64,000 nucleotides of DNA from DATBLE01 sp963837265 (GTDB taxonomy: Bacteria; Actinomycetota; Thermoleophilia; Gaiellales; Gaiellaceae): contig CAWIMQ010000001.1 of the NCBI GenBank assembly GCA_963837265.1, positions 682,001 through 746,000 on the forward strand. Reading direction: 5' to 3'. A program made the position numbers and the translations under genes. A model generated the notes under the pieces. The model made no database searches and had not been told where the DNA came from. It saw nothing but the letters and a program-made list of their open reading frames with translations. Of the stretch, positions 25,604-33,784 are shown piece by piece (positions within the stretch are counted from its first letter, which is position 1; every line of letters starts with the position of its first letter).

Positions 25604-26559
25604 CGGGCCGCCTCCACGGCCGCGAGCTCCTCGCCGGCTCCCCGCCGTTCCGCCTCGCGCCAGACCGCGGCCGCGAGCGCGAGATCCTGCTCGACGCTCC
25701 CGATCGACTTGTAGACGACCGGCTCCCCGGCCGCGGCGACGCGTCCGGCGAGCCAGTCGGCGAGCAGGACGACCCGGCCGGGGTCGAGCCCCGCCTCCGC
25801 CGCGGCGAGCAGGTCGCCCGACTCCTCGAGCGCGTCGGGCGTGTCGACCACGACCAGCCCCGCCCGGGCGAGCAGGCGGCCGTCGAGCTCGCGCTGGGTC
25901 GGGAGCGTCGAGCTGATCGAGCTGACGTAGCGCGGTGCCCCGGCGTCCTCGGCGTGCAGCGCGACCGCGCCGCCGGTCTGCGTGGCGCAGAGCAGCATCC
26001 CGGCGCCCGCAGCCGCGTCCGCCGCCGTCGCGGCCGGCTCGATCCGCAGGCCGAGCTCCGGCCCGAGCTCGGCGGCGAAGGCCGCCCGGTTCGACTCGTC
26101 GCGGCTGTAGACCGCGGCCGACTCGATCCGACAGACGGAGGCGAGCGCCCGCAGCCCGTCCCGGGCGAGCCTGCCGCTCCCGATCACGCCGAGGCGGAAG
26201 CGCTCGTCGCCCCAGAAGCGCGCCGCGGCCGCCGCGGCCGCCGCGCTCGTCCGGCTCGCGGTCACGGCGGCCGCATCGAGGAGCGCGAGCGGCGCCCCGT
26301 CGCTCAGGCGGTAGAGGGCGAGCAGGTAACGGACACCCTGCCCGCCGACGAGGTGGAACGCCTTGAAGCCGAGGAGGTCCTCCGCCGGCAGGGTCCCGCT
26401 CAGCACCCGCAGCCAGCCCCCCTCGAACCGGACGGTGGACCGCGCGGCGGCAGCCGGCACATCTCCCGCCGCGGCGACGATCCCGCGCTCGACCGCCCGC
26501 ACGGCCTCCGGGAACGAGACGAGCGCGCGGACGTCGGCGTCGCGGAGCACGCGGGTCAT
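25600..26559 (-). CDS. Ornithine cyclodeaminase/mu-crystallin family protein
   Basis: 319 residues. RVLRDADVRALVSFPEAVRAVERGI, LGFKAFHLVGGQGVRYLLALY, AVTASRTSAA and the Rossmann segment RLGVIGSGRLARDGLRAL are characteristic; KSIGSVEQDLALAAAV closes the chain. Family members are NAD(P)-dependent ketimine or imine reductases, alanine dehydrogenases or cyclodeaminases. It sits between the importer ATPase and a DHDPS-like gene with ATGA overlaps on both sides, which suggests it handles an imine made from the imported compound. Confidence 0.83.
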   Translation of the reverse strand: MTRVLRDADVRALVSFPEAVRAVERGIVAAAGDVPAAAARSTVRFEGGWLRVLSGTLPAEDLLGFKAFHLVGGQGVRYLLALYRLSDGAPLALLDAAAVTASRTSAAAAAAAARFWGDERFRLGVIGSGRLARDGLRALASVCRIESAAVYSRDESNRAAFAAELGPELGLRIEPAATAADAAAGAGMLLCATQTGGAVALHAEDAGAPRYVSSISSTLPTQRELDGRLLARAGLVVVDTPDALEESGDLLAAAEAGLDPGRVVLLADWLAGRVAAAGEPVVYKSIGSVEQDLALAAAVWREAERRGAGEELAAVEAAR

Positions 26560-27578
26560 GCGGGGTTGCGGCCGACGAAGAACTCGGCGTCGGCATCGGG
26601 GGTGACCGGGAGGCCGGCCGCCTCCACGGCGGCGCGCAGCGTATGCATCTGCCGGTCGCTGATGCGCACGTGTGGCGGGCGGATCGGGCCGCCGTTGAAC
26701 CCGTGCAGCCAGCCCTGGTACTTCCAGACGAGCCGGTGGACGAGGTTCGTCCCCCGCATCGCCTCGCCGACCACCTCGGCGTCGGCCTTCCGGATCGGAT
26801 GGATCCGCCAGTAGATCTCCATCGCCTCCTCGTACCGCCCATCCTCGAGCAGCGCGAAGTAGCGCGGCACCTCCCCGCCGAAGCACTCGTAGTTCGACGT
26901 TCCCATGAAGCGCATCCCGTAGGCTCGCTGCCAGAGCGGCGCGTTCGCCTCGATCGGATCGGTGACGACGACCCGCCCGCGGTAGCGCTCGAACACCTGC
27001 GCGATGCCCGCCGTTCCCGGCTGCCCGAGCTCGGCCTTCACCGCCATGATCCCCGGGATCTCGTCGATCAGCCGCCCGACCAGGTCGGGCGAGAAGTCGC
27101 TCGGGTGCAGGCGGCCGAAGTTCCAGAGGTTCATCGCGAAGACGATCCCGCCCAGGCGGCTACTCTCCACGAGCCGCTTCGTGTACTCGACGACCTCGTC
27201 CTCGGTCACCGGGTAGAACCCGAGCGGATACGAGACCAGGACACCGTCGGCGCCGGCCGCAGCCGAGTGCTGGGCGAGCTCGACGTTGTCCTCGAGCGTC
27301 GCCAGCGACGCGTGCGCGACGACGACGAGGTCGCCGCCGGCCTCGTCGACGACGACGTCCGTGACCTGCTTCAGCTCGTCGAGCGTGGTGCCGCACTCTG
27401 CGACGACGAGCACGGCCTTCATCCCGAGGCGCTTCTCGAGCGCGACGTCGTGCCGGATCGCGCCCTCGTTGATCCTGCGCAGGTCGGCGGTGAAGGTCGG
27501 CAGGACGCAGCCACACTGGCCGCGCAGGTGCTCGAGCGCCCACTCGCGCGCCTCGCCGGGGCCGTAGCGGCCGGTCAG
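26556..27578 (-). CDS. Dihydrodipicolinate synthase family aldolase
   Basis: 340 residues if it begins at CTG 27578. The first ATG (27422) would remove about 52 residues (TGRYGPGEAREWALEHLRG, VLPTFTADLRRINEGAIRHD) that belong to the first strand and helix of the barrel, so it is too late. No ATG, GTG or TTG lies in between, and CTG 27578 overlaps the SDR stop as CTGA, with AGGGGG upstream. The Schiff-base lysine is in GIMAVKAELG and the tyrosine in LVSYPLGFYP. The family cleaves or joins pyruvate-like units, for example hydratase-aldolases in aromatic degradation. Confidence 0.8.
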   Translation of the reverse strand: MTGRYGPGEAREWALEHLRGQCGCVLPTFTADLRRINEGAIRHDVALEKRLGMKAVLVVAECGTTLDELKQVTDVVVDEAGGDLVVVAHASLATLEDNVELAQHSAAAGADGVLVSYPLGFYPVTEDEVVEYTKRLVESSRLGGIVFAMNLWNFGRLHPSDFSPDLVGRLIDEIPGIMAVKAELGQPGTAGIAQVFERYRGRVVVTDPIEANAPLWQRAYGMRFMGTSNYECFGGEVPRYFALLEDGRYEEAMEIYWRIHPIRKADAEVVGEAMRGTNLVHRLVWKYQGWLHGFNGGPIRPPHVRISDRQMHTLRAAVEAAGLPVTPDADAEFFVGRNPA

Positions 27579-28381
27579 CGCAGCCCCCTGACGGCGAGGC
27601 CGCCGTCGCTGGCGACGATCTCCCCGGTGATCGCGCGCGAGGCCGGCGAGGCGAGGAGGACGTAGACGGCGACGTGGTCGGCGGGGCTCGCTGCGATCCG
27701 GAGCGGGTTCGTCTCGGCGATCTGCCGTGCGGACAGCTCCGGGTCGGCGAAGTGCAGCTCCTTCCCGGCCGTCTCGCGCAGCGTGGACGCTACGGCGAGG
27801 CCGGTGATCGTGCCGCCCGGCGCGACGCCGTTCACGCGCACCTCGGGCGCGAGCTCATAGGCGAGCTGGCGCACGACCCCGACCGTCGCGTGCTTGGACA
27901 CGGTGTAGAGGATCCCCCCTCCGGCACCCGCATGGAAGCCCGCGTTGGAGACGGTGAAGACGATCGCGCCCCGCCGCGCGCGCAGCTGCTGGAGGGCGGC
28001 GCGGGCGGCGAGCAGGTAGCCGACGACGTTGACGTCGAAGAGCTCGCCGGCGGCGGCCTGCAGCTTCTCAGCCTCCAGGTCCTCGAGGGCGAGCTCGGCG
28101 TCGAAGACGCCGGCGTTGCCGACCAGGACGTCGAGCCCGCCGAAGCGCTCGACGGCGGCCGCAACCGCGCGCCGGTTGTCCTCCGGCGAGCGGACGTCGC
28201 CCCGCACGCACTCGACGCGGCCGCCGAGGTCGTCCTCCAGCTCGGCCAAGCGCTCCTCCGAGACGTCGAAGGCGACCACGTGCGCGCCCTCCTCGAGGAA
28301 GCGCTCGACGACGACGCGGCCGATCCCCGAGCCCGCGCCCGTGACCAGGGCGACGAGCGAGTCCAGCGCTCCGCCGGGCAA
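27575..28381 (-). CDS. SDR oxidoreductase, cis-dihydrodiol dehydrogenase (BphB/HcaB)-like
   Basis: 268 residues. The NAD site is VTGAGSGIGR, the second motif GNAG and the catalytic YxxxK is YTVSK. The stretch GDVRSPEDNRRAVAAAVERFG followed by VFTVSNAGFHAGAGG and ELAPEVRVNGVAPGGT matches the dihydrodiol dehydrogenases that rearomatise Rieske dioxygenase products. TTG 28381 directly follows the stop of the VOC gene. The Rieske oxygenase on the other side of the divergent promoter (30430) is its natural partner. This assignment is from motif memory, not a search. Confidence 0.8.
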   Translation of the reverse strand: MPGGALDSLVALVTGAGSGIGRVVVERFLEEGAHVVAFDVSEERLAELEDDLGGRVECVRGDVRSPEDNRRAVAAAVERFGGLDVLVGNAGVFDAELALEDLEAEKLQAAAGELFDVNVVGYLLAARAALQQLRARRGAIVFTVSNAGFHAGAGGGILYTVSKHATVGVVRQLAYELAPEVRVNGVAPGGTITGLAVASTLRETAGKELHFADPELSARQIAETNPLRIAASPADHVAVYVLLASPASRAITGEIVASDGGLAVRGLR

Positions 28382-29311
28382 CTACGCCGCTCCGGCGGGC
28401 AGGGGCTGCCGGCCGTCGCGGCACGGCGACGGCGAGAGCATCGTCGGCGGGATCCCCGGGCGCCACGCGTCGAAGCGCATCTCCTGCCGGATGCGCGGCG
28501 GCGCCGACGGGTCGATCTCGGCCATCTGCGTGTTGACCTCGATCCGGTTCCCGGAGGGGTCCTTGAAGTAGACGAAGACGTTGTTGCCGCTCAGGTGCCG
28601 GCCGAGGGAGGAGTCGAGGAAGATCCCCCGCTCGACGAGCAGGTCGCAGGCCTCGACGATCCGGTCGACCGAGGGGACCGCGAAGCAGACGTGGTTCAGC
28701 CCGGGCGCGTCATCGCTGCCGCCCTGGAAGAAGGCGAGGTCGTGGTGCCGGTCGCGGGTTCGCAGGAAGGCGTTGAACCAGGTGTCCGGCTCGGAGCGGA
28801 CCGACTCGGTCAGGCGTAGGCCGAGCGTCTCGATCAGGAAGCCCGCCGTGCGCTCGACATTCCCGCAGGTCATGGTCACGTGCTCGAGCTCGACGGGGCC
28901 GATCCCGCGGAAGTGCGCGTGCGGGACGAGCGGGACGGGCCGGAACACCTCCGCGCCGTCGGCGAGCACGAGCTCGAGGACGTGGCCGGAGGGGAGCGCG
29001 AAGCGGATGCCGCCGGCGACCGCGTGCTCCTGCGCGGGGTCGAGCTCGGCGACCTCGACGCCGGCCTGCCGGAGACGGCCTCGCGCCTCGTCGAGCGACG
29101 CCGCGTCGGCGACGTGGAGCGCGAGGTGGTCGAGTCCGGGCGGCCACGGCCCGAAGGCGACCTCGTAGCCCGCGCCGCGGCCGGTCGCCCAGAACGAGAT
29201 CTCGCCGGCGACGTCGACCTCGACGAGCCCGAACAGCTCCTCGTAGAAGCGCGGCAGCTCCGGGCAGCCCCGCGTGCCGACTGCGACGTGTGCGACCTTG
29301 CCGATGTGCAT
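28382..29311 (-). CDS. Two-domain VOC protein, extradiol ring-cleavage dioxygenase-like
   Basis: 309 residues in two VOC modules. In the C-terminal module His144 (ELEHVTMTC), His207 (GLNHVCFAV) and Glu258 (GNRIEVNT) stand where type I extradiol dioxygenases bind Fe(II), so it may cleave a catechol-like ring meta to the hydroxyls. The N-terminal module is the usual inactive repeat. ATG 29311 lies 11 bases after the amidohydrolase stop. Order in the operon (amidohydrolase, ring cleavage, dihydrodiol dehydrogenase, aldolase) matches an aromatic meta-cleavage route. Confidence 0.82.
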   Translation of the reverse strand: MHIGKVAHVAVGTRGCPELPRFYEELFGLVEVDVAGEISFWATGRGAGYEVAFGPWPPGLDHLALHVADAASLDEARGRLRQAGVEVAELDPAQEHAVAGGIRFALPSGHVLELVLADGAEVFRPVPLVPHAHFRGIGPVELEHVTMTCGNVERTAGFLIETLGLRLTESVRSEPDTWFNAFLRTRDRHHDLAFFQGGSDDAPGLNHVCFAVPSVDRIVEACDLLVERGIFLDSSLGRHLSGNNVFVYFKDPSGNRIEVNTQMAEIDPSAPPRIRQEMRFDAWRPGIPPTMLSPSPCRDGRQPLPAGAA

Positions 29312-29322
29312 GGAGCCTCCCC

Positions 29323-30303
29323 TCACGCGGCGAAGCCGAAGAGCCGGTCGGCGTTTCCGGCGAAGACAGTGTCCCGCGCCCGGCCGGCGGGCGCAGCCGC
29401 CTCGAGCGCGCCGATGCAGCGCTCCCGCTCCCAGAAGGGGGTGTCGGTGCCGAAGAGCAGGCGCTCGTCGCCCCATAGCTCGAGCGCAAGCCCGATCGGC
29501 TCCGGCGACGGCGCCACCGTGTCCAGGTAGACCCGCCGCAGGTGCTCGCTCGGCGGCGCGGCGAGCAGGTCGGCTCCGACGCCGTAGCGCTCGCACTCGT
29601 AGTCGATCCTCCCGAGCAGATAGGGGATCGTCGCCCCCACGTGGGGCGCGACGAGCGCCAGGTCGGGGTGGCGCTCGAACAGCCCCGAGAGGACGAGCCG
29701 GACGACCGTCAGCGTGGTCTCGACCGGGAAGCCGACCGTCGTCATCAGCCCGTACTCTACGAACGGATCGGGGTGGGCCGGCGGCGCCGGGTGGAGGAGG
29801 ATCGGCACCCGCGCCTCGGCGGCGGCGGCGAAGATCGGCCGGAAGCGCTCCTCGTCGAGCCTGGCTCCGCGGACGTTCGTCAGCAGCGAGGCGCCGCGCA
29901 GCCCGTTCCCTGCCGCGCGCAGCAGCTCCTCTGCCGCCGCCTCCGGCTGCCCGGCCGGGACCAGCGCGACGCCGCGCACCCGCTCGGGGCGCGCGGCCGA
30001 CAGCTCGGCGAGCCAGTCGTTGGTCGCCTGCGCGACCGCGAGCGCCTCCGCCGGCTCCAGGTCCTCGACCCCGGGCGGGATCAGCGAGAGCACCTCGGCG
30101 TCGACGCCCGCGGCCGCCGCCGAGGCGAGGTGCGCGTCGAGGTCGGCGATCTCGGGATGGAGCGGGAACCGTCCGCCGCCGCCGAAGTCGAGCACGAGCC
30201 GGCCCTCCTCGCGGACGAGGCGGGGCGGGCTCTCCCGGGCGAGGAAGGCCTCCACGTACGGCGCCGGCAGGAAATGGGCGTGCACGTCGACGCGCCGGGC
30301 CAT
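29323..30303 (-). CDS. Amidohydrolase family 2 (ACMSD-like) protein
   Basis: 326 residues. ARRVDVHAHFLP provides the HxH pair, ILLHPAPP and VAPHVGATIPYLLGRIDYE the central ligands and LLFGTDTPFW the catalytic Asp. First gene of the ten-gene minus operon. ATG 30303 is chosen because it lies seven bases after a GATGAT -10 (leaderless); in-frame ATGs at 30312 and 30315 overlap that box. In a ring-cleavage operon the family typically decarboxylates or hydrolyses the cleavage product (inference). Confidence 0.83.
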   Translation of the reverse strand: MARRVDVHAHFLPAPYVEAFLARESPPRLVREEGRLVLDFGGGGRFPLHPEIADLDAHLASAAAAGVDAEVLSLIPPGVEDLEPAEALAVAQATNDWLAELSAARPERVRGVALVPAGQPEAAAEELLRAAGNGLRGASLLTNVRGARLDEERFRPIFAAAAEARVPILLHPAPPAHPDPFVEYGLMTTVGFPVETTLTVVRLVLSGLFERHPDLALVAPHVGATIPYLLGRIDYECERYGVGADLLAAPPSEHLRRVYLDTVAPSPEPIGLALELWGDERLLFGTDTPFWERERCIGALEAAAPAGRARDTVFAGNADRLFGFAA

Positions 30304-30310
30304 CCCGGGC

Positions 30311-30370
30311 ATCATCCTCGAGCCCGCGACGGACGGGCAACGGGGCTTGCCGTCATCGCCGGGAGGATTT
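30311..30370 (-). promoter_or_regulatory. Class 1 promoter of the minus operon
   Basis: Read on the minus strand: AAATCC (30370-30365), 24 bases ending AAGCCCCG, -35 TTGCCC (30340-30335), an 18-base spacer and -10 GATGAT (30316-30311), then seven bases to ATG 30303. The upstream box overlaps the start of the plus-strand promoter, so the two directions share sequence. Confidence 0.5.
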
Positions 30371-30404
30371 TCCCCCTGCGAACCGGCGCTCCATGCGGCA
30401 GGAT
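30361..30404 (+). promoter_or_regulatory. Promoter of the Rieske oxygenase operon (class 1-like)
   Basis: GGGAGGATTTTCCCC (30361-30375) resembles the proximal half of the class 1 element; -35 CTGCGA (30376-30381), a 17-base spacer and -10 CAGGAT (30399-30404) follow. The distal AAACCC box is not recognisable here. GAGAGGAG before ATG 30430 serves as ribosome site. Confidence 0.45.
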
Positions 30405-30429
30405 CCCTTCGGAGCGAGAGGAGAGCGGC

Positions 30430-31767
30430 ATGCCGAACGAGGACCAGGGCAGGAACGGCACGAGCTACGCGGACCTCGTCTCGCCCTCGGGCGACGACGT
30501 CGTCCGCAAGATCTTCGTCGACGACGGCGTCTGGGAGGACGAGCTGGAGCGGCTGTTCGCCCGCTGCTGGCTCTTCGTCGCACACGCGTCGGAGATCCCG
30601 GCGCCGGGCGACTACGTCACCCGCTTCACCGGCATCGACCCGGTGATCGTCGCGCGCACCGAGGACGGCGACATCCGCGTCTTCCTCAACACGTGCAGGC
30701 ACCGCGGGATGCAGGTCTGCCGCGTCGACCGCGGCAACACGTCGCACTTCCGCTGCCCCTACCACGGGTGGACGTACAAGAACGACGGCCGGCTGATCGG
30801 CGTGCCCGCGCACAAGGTCGCCTACGGGAGCGCGCTCGACCGGTCGAAGCTGACCCTGACGGAGCCGCCGCACGTCCGCGAGCTCTACGGCCTCGTCTTC
30901 GTCAGCTGGGACCCCGGCGCGCCCCCGCTCGAGGAGTACCTGGGCGACATGGCGTGGTACCTGGAGATCCTCGGGCGGAGGACGGAGGGCGGCATGACCG
31001 TCGTCGGCTCGCCGCAGCGGTCGCGCGTCGAGATGAACTGGAAGCTCGGCGCCGACAACTTCTGCGGCGACGGCTACCACGTGGCGATCACGCACCGGCA
31101 CGCGCTCGAGCTGGGCATCTTCGGCGGCGGGACGATGCTCGGCCACACGATCCACACCGAGCAGGGCCACGGCGTCCGCTTCCAGAACTTCCCGCCCGAG
31201 GCGCCGCTGCCGACGACGCTCGCGCTGCCCCCCGAGGTGACGGAGCCGATGGAGCGATTGCTGAGCGCCGAGCAGCGCTCGACGATCGAGCGCATCACCG
31301 TCATGCACGGGAACGTCTTCCCGAACTTCTCCTTCGTCGACTCGATCTTCACGACGACCGGCGACCCCGACCTGCCGCCGATCTCGTTCCAGAACATCCG
31401 CCTGTGGCAGCCGGCGGGGCCGCGGACGACCGAGCTGCTCTCGTGGATCCTGGTCGCGCGCGAGAGCCCGGACTGGTGGCGCGACGCGAGCCGGGTCACG
31501 TTCGTCCGCACGCACGGCGTCGCGGGCACGTTCGACCAGGACGACGTCGAGGTGTGGACGAACATCACCTACGCGAACCGGGGCCCGATCGCCCAACGGG
31601 AGAGCTTCAACTACGACCTCGGCAAGCTGGCCGAGCTCGACTCCGACTGGGTCGGTCCCGGGGTGTCCTACAAGGCCGACTACACCGAGGCGAACCAGCG
31701 CGCCTTCTACCGGCGCTGGCGCGAGCTGATGGCCGGGGGAGTCCCGGCTGCGGCGGCCCCGCACTGA
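30430..31767 (+). CDS. Rieske non-heme iron oxygenase, alpha subunit
   Basis: 445 residues. The Rieske 2Fe-2S ligands are Cys89 and His91 (CRHRG) and Cys109 and His112 (CPYHGW). The catalytic domain has Asp214-x2-His217-x4-His222 in NFCGDGYHVAITHRH, the bridge and mononuclear iron ligands of ring-hydroxylating dioxygenases. ATG 30430 follows GAGAGGAG. The beta subunit follows with a one-base overlap, giving an alpha-beta oxygenase. No ferredoxin or reductase gene is near, so electrons must come from elsewhere in the genome. Aromatic ring dihydroxylation is the family role; substrate unknown. Confidence 0.92.
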   Translation: MPNEDQGRNGTSYADLVSPSGDDVVRKIFVDDGVWEDELERLFARCWLFVAHASEIPAPGDYVTRFTGIDPVIVARTEDGDIRVFLNTCRHRGMQVCRVDRGNTSHFRCPYHGWTYKNDGRLIGVPAHKVAYGSALDRSKLTLTEPPHVRELYGLVFVSWDPGAPPLEEYLGDMAWYLEILGRRTEGGMTVVGSPQRSRVEMNWKLGADNFCGDGYHVAITHRHALELGIFGGGTMLGHTIHTEQGHGVRFQNFPPEAPLPTTLALPPEVTEPMERLLSAEQRSTIERITVMHGNVFPNFSFVDSIFTTTGDPDLPPISFQNIRLWQPAGPRTTELLSWILVARESPDWWRDASRVTFVRTHGVAGTFDQDDVEVWTNITYANRGPIAQRESFNYDLGKLAELDSDWVGPGVSYKADYTEANQRAFYRRWRELMAGGVPAAAAPH

Positions 31768-32297
31768 TGGCCACGCGCGTCGAGCGCCCGGTCGCGGTCG
31801 ACCTCTACCTCGAGGTGCTCCAGTTCCTCTACCGGGAGGCCCGGCTGCTCGACGAGAACCGGTTCGAGGAGTGGCTCGACCTGCTCACCGACGACGTCGC
31901 CTACGAGATGCCGCTCACCCTGACGCGCGAGCGGTCGGAGCAGGACCGCACGCACGACCGCGAGATGGAGTACTTCTCGGAGAACCGCGACTCGCTCGCG
32001 ATGCGGATCGCACGCCTGCGCACCGAGTACGCCTGGGCCGAGGACCCGCCGACGCGCACGCGGCACCTCGTCCAGAACGTGGAGCTGGAGCGGGCCGGCG
32101 GCGACGACTCGCGCCTGCGCGCCCGCAGCGCGTTCGTCGTCTACGCCAACCGCGGCAACCGCACGGAGTGGGACACCCTCGTCGGCCACCGCGAGGACGT
32201 CCTCGTCCGCGGCGACGGCGGCTGGAAGATCGCTCGGCGGACACTGCTGCTCGACCAGGCCGTCCTCGGCGTGAGGAGCATCAGCATCTTCCTGTGA
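31767..32297 (+). CDS. Ring-hydroxylating dioxygenase beta subunit
   Basis: 176 residues of the SnoaL/NTF2-like beta subunit fold. LYLEVLQFLYREARLLDENRFEEWLDLLTDDVAYEMP is the family N-terminus, and the C-terminus ends in DGGWKIARRTLLLDQ with a short tail. It has a structural role beside the alpha subunit. ATG 31767 uses the last base of the alpha stop. Confidence 0.9.
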   Translation: MATRVERPVAVDLYLEVLQFLYREARLLDENRFEEWLDLLTDDVAYEMPLTLTRERSEQDRTHDREMEYFSENRDSLAMRIARLRTEYAWAEDPPTRTRHLVQNVELERAGGDDSRLRARSAFVVYANRGNRTEWDTLVGHREDVLVRGDGGWKIARRTLLLDQAVLGVRSISIFL

Positions 32298-32572
32298 GCG
32301 GGCCCGCCGACTCCGACCCGATCCGCCTGGCCGAGCACGAGATCGAGCCCGACTCGGACTGGCTCGAGATCGGCAACGAGTTCGCCGTCGTCCGCGTCCG
32401 CCGCGTCCGGACGCGCAACGGGAGCCGGCTCGAGATCGAGGCTCCGAAGCGGGCGCTCTCCGTCTTCCTCGACGCGACGATCCTCGACGCGCTCACGTGG
32501 CAGACGTCCGAGTCGATGTCGGCGTTCCTCGAGACGCCGCTCGAGGCTCTCCGGCTGCCACCCCGGGACTGA
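32294..32572 (+). CDS. Small acidic protein, 92 aa, unknown
   Basis: Not recognised. GTG 32294 overlaps the beta subunit stop as GTGA, so it is part of the oxygenase operon. The centre, EIGNEFAVVRVRRVRTRNGSRLEIEAPKR, alternates like a beta sheet, and the C-terminus is helical. There are no cysteines, so it is not a ferredoxin, although that is the gene usually expected here. It may be a small accessory or assembly subunit of the oxygenase. Confidence 0.65.
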   Translation: MSGPADSDPIRLAEHEIEPDSDWLEIGNEFAVVRVRRVRTRNGSRLEIEAPKRALSVFLDATILDALTWQTSESMSAFLETPLEALRLPPRD

Positions 32573-32574
32573 GC

Positions 32575-32601
32575 AGGGGCGCCGCGCGAGACGGCGCCCC
32601 T
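32575..32601. terminator. Bidirectional hairpin between convergent genes
   Basis: Perfect 9-bp stem AGGGGCGCC/GGCGCCCCT with a 9-base loop, starting three bases after the 92-aa gene's stop and 13 bases from the end of the convergent binding-protein gene. No T-run on either strand, but position and stability fit a shared terminator. Confidence 0.6.
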
Positions 32602-32613
32602 CGACGGCGGTTC

Positions 32614-33591
32614 CTACGGGAGCTTGATCTTCCCGGAGACGATTCTGGCGCGCGCCTTCACGACTGCGCTCTTGACCGCGGCCGGCGTCCGCGGGCAGAA
32701 CCCGAGGTTCGAGACGCCGTCCTTGATGCTGAACACGCGGAGCTTCGCCAGATCGCCCGACACCCACTCCTTCAGCGTGTCGAAGACGATCTGCGTGAGG
32801 TTGAAGACGGTGTCGCCGAGGTCGATCCCGGACGAGATCGAGCACTTCGGCGCGACGGAGCCGATTACCCAGCCCCTCCCCGACTCCTTCATAGCCTGGA
32901 CGACGCCCGTGTGCGCGGTGTCGAGGTCGGCCCAGATCACATCCGCACCCGAGGCGATCTGCGCTGCAGCCGCATTCTTCGCCTTGACCGAGTCGGTGAA
33001 CGAGCCGATCGTCGTCGTCAGCACCTTGATCTTCGGGTTGACGGCGTGGGCGCCGAGCGCGAACGCCTTGCCGCCGTCGGTGATCACCGGGATCGGGACG
33101 CCGCCGACGAAGCCGACCGTGTTCGTCTTCGTCGCCTTCGCGGCGGCGACGCCGGCGAGGTAGCCGACCGGGTACCAGTCCTGGGTGACCGAGTGCGTGT
33201 TCGGCGCGCTCGGTGCGATGCCGTCGATGACCACGAATTGCGTGTTTGGGTACTTCTTGTAGACGGGCGAGATCGAGATCGCGCCGTCGACGAGCACGAT
33301 GTCGTTGGTGCGGGCGAGGTTCTGGACCGCGGTGAACTGGGCCTTCGGCTGGGTCAGGTTGTCGACCTCGCTCAGCTTGAGCTTGAACTTCTTCGCCGCC
33401 CTGACGGCGCCGGTGTGCACGGCCTGACCGAACGAGTGATCGTTCGAGGCCGTCGGCTGGGCGAGCCCGACCCTCGTCTTGCCGGCAGAGCCGGCAGACG
33501 TCGCACCCAGCGCGGCCACGGCGGCGAGCGCCGCCAGGCCGGCCAGGAGCGTCCAGCGCAATCTCGACTGCGGCCTTCCCCGGAACTCCAT
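32614..33591 (-). CDS. BMP-family ABC transporter substrate-binding protein
   Basis: 325 residues. An Arg-rich start, a hydrophobic stretch (LLAGLAALAAVAALGA) and TSAGSAG form an export signal, but no lipobox cysteine is present. The mature part has VGLAQPTASNDHSFGQAVHTGA, DIVLVDGAISIS, VTQDWYPVGYLAGVAAA, DVIWADLDTAHTGVVQAM and GSVAPKCSISSGIDLGDTVF, as in BMP/PnrA-like binding proteins. ATG 33591 is preceded by AAGGAGG. It is single-gene and about 7 kb from its presumed ATPase and permease genes, under its own class 1 promoter. Confidence 0.86.
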   Translation of the reverse strand: MEFRGRPQSRLRWTLLAGLAALAAVAALGATSAGSAGKTRVGLAQPTASNDHSFGQAVHTGAVRAAKKFKLKLSEVDNLTQPKAQFTAVQNLARTNDIVLVDGAISISPVYKKYPNTQFVVIDGIAPSAPNTHSVTQDWYPVGYLAGVAAAKATKTNTVGFVGGVPIPVITDGGKAFALGAHAVNPKIKVLTTTIGSFTDSVKAKNAAAAQIASGADVIWADLDTAHTGVVQAMKESGRGWVIGSVAPKCSISSGIDLGDTVFNLTQIVFDTLKEWVSGDLAKLRVFSIKDGVSNLGFCPRTPAAVKSAVVKARARIVSGKIKLP

Positions 33592-33651
33592 CTGCTCCCT
33601 CCTTGGCCGAGCGACCGTCCGCAATCTCGCAGCCGGTCAGAGTGAGTGAGC

Positions 33652-33711
33652 AACCTACGCCGTCGTCCCGCAGTGCGCAACGGGGAAAAGCCCTCCCCGC
33701 CACGAGGGTTT
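33652..33711 (-). promoter_or_regulatory. Class 1 promoter of the BMP-type binding protein
   Basis: Minus strand: AAACCC (33711-33706), 25 bases containing GGAGGGCTTTTCCCC, -35 TTGCGC (33680-33675), a 17-base spacer and -10 TAGGTT (33657-33652). This is the best match to the class 1 pattern in the window. The leader is about 55 bases. Confidence 0.65.
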
Positions 33712-33784
33712 GCGGACGCGCGCGACTCTTGCGGACGCAGGCCCGAGGACGGAGACTCGGTCACTCGTCGCGAGGAGGCTCTGC

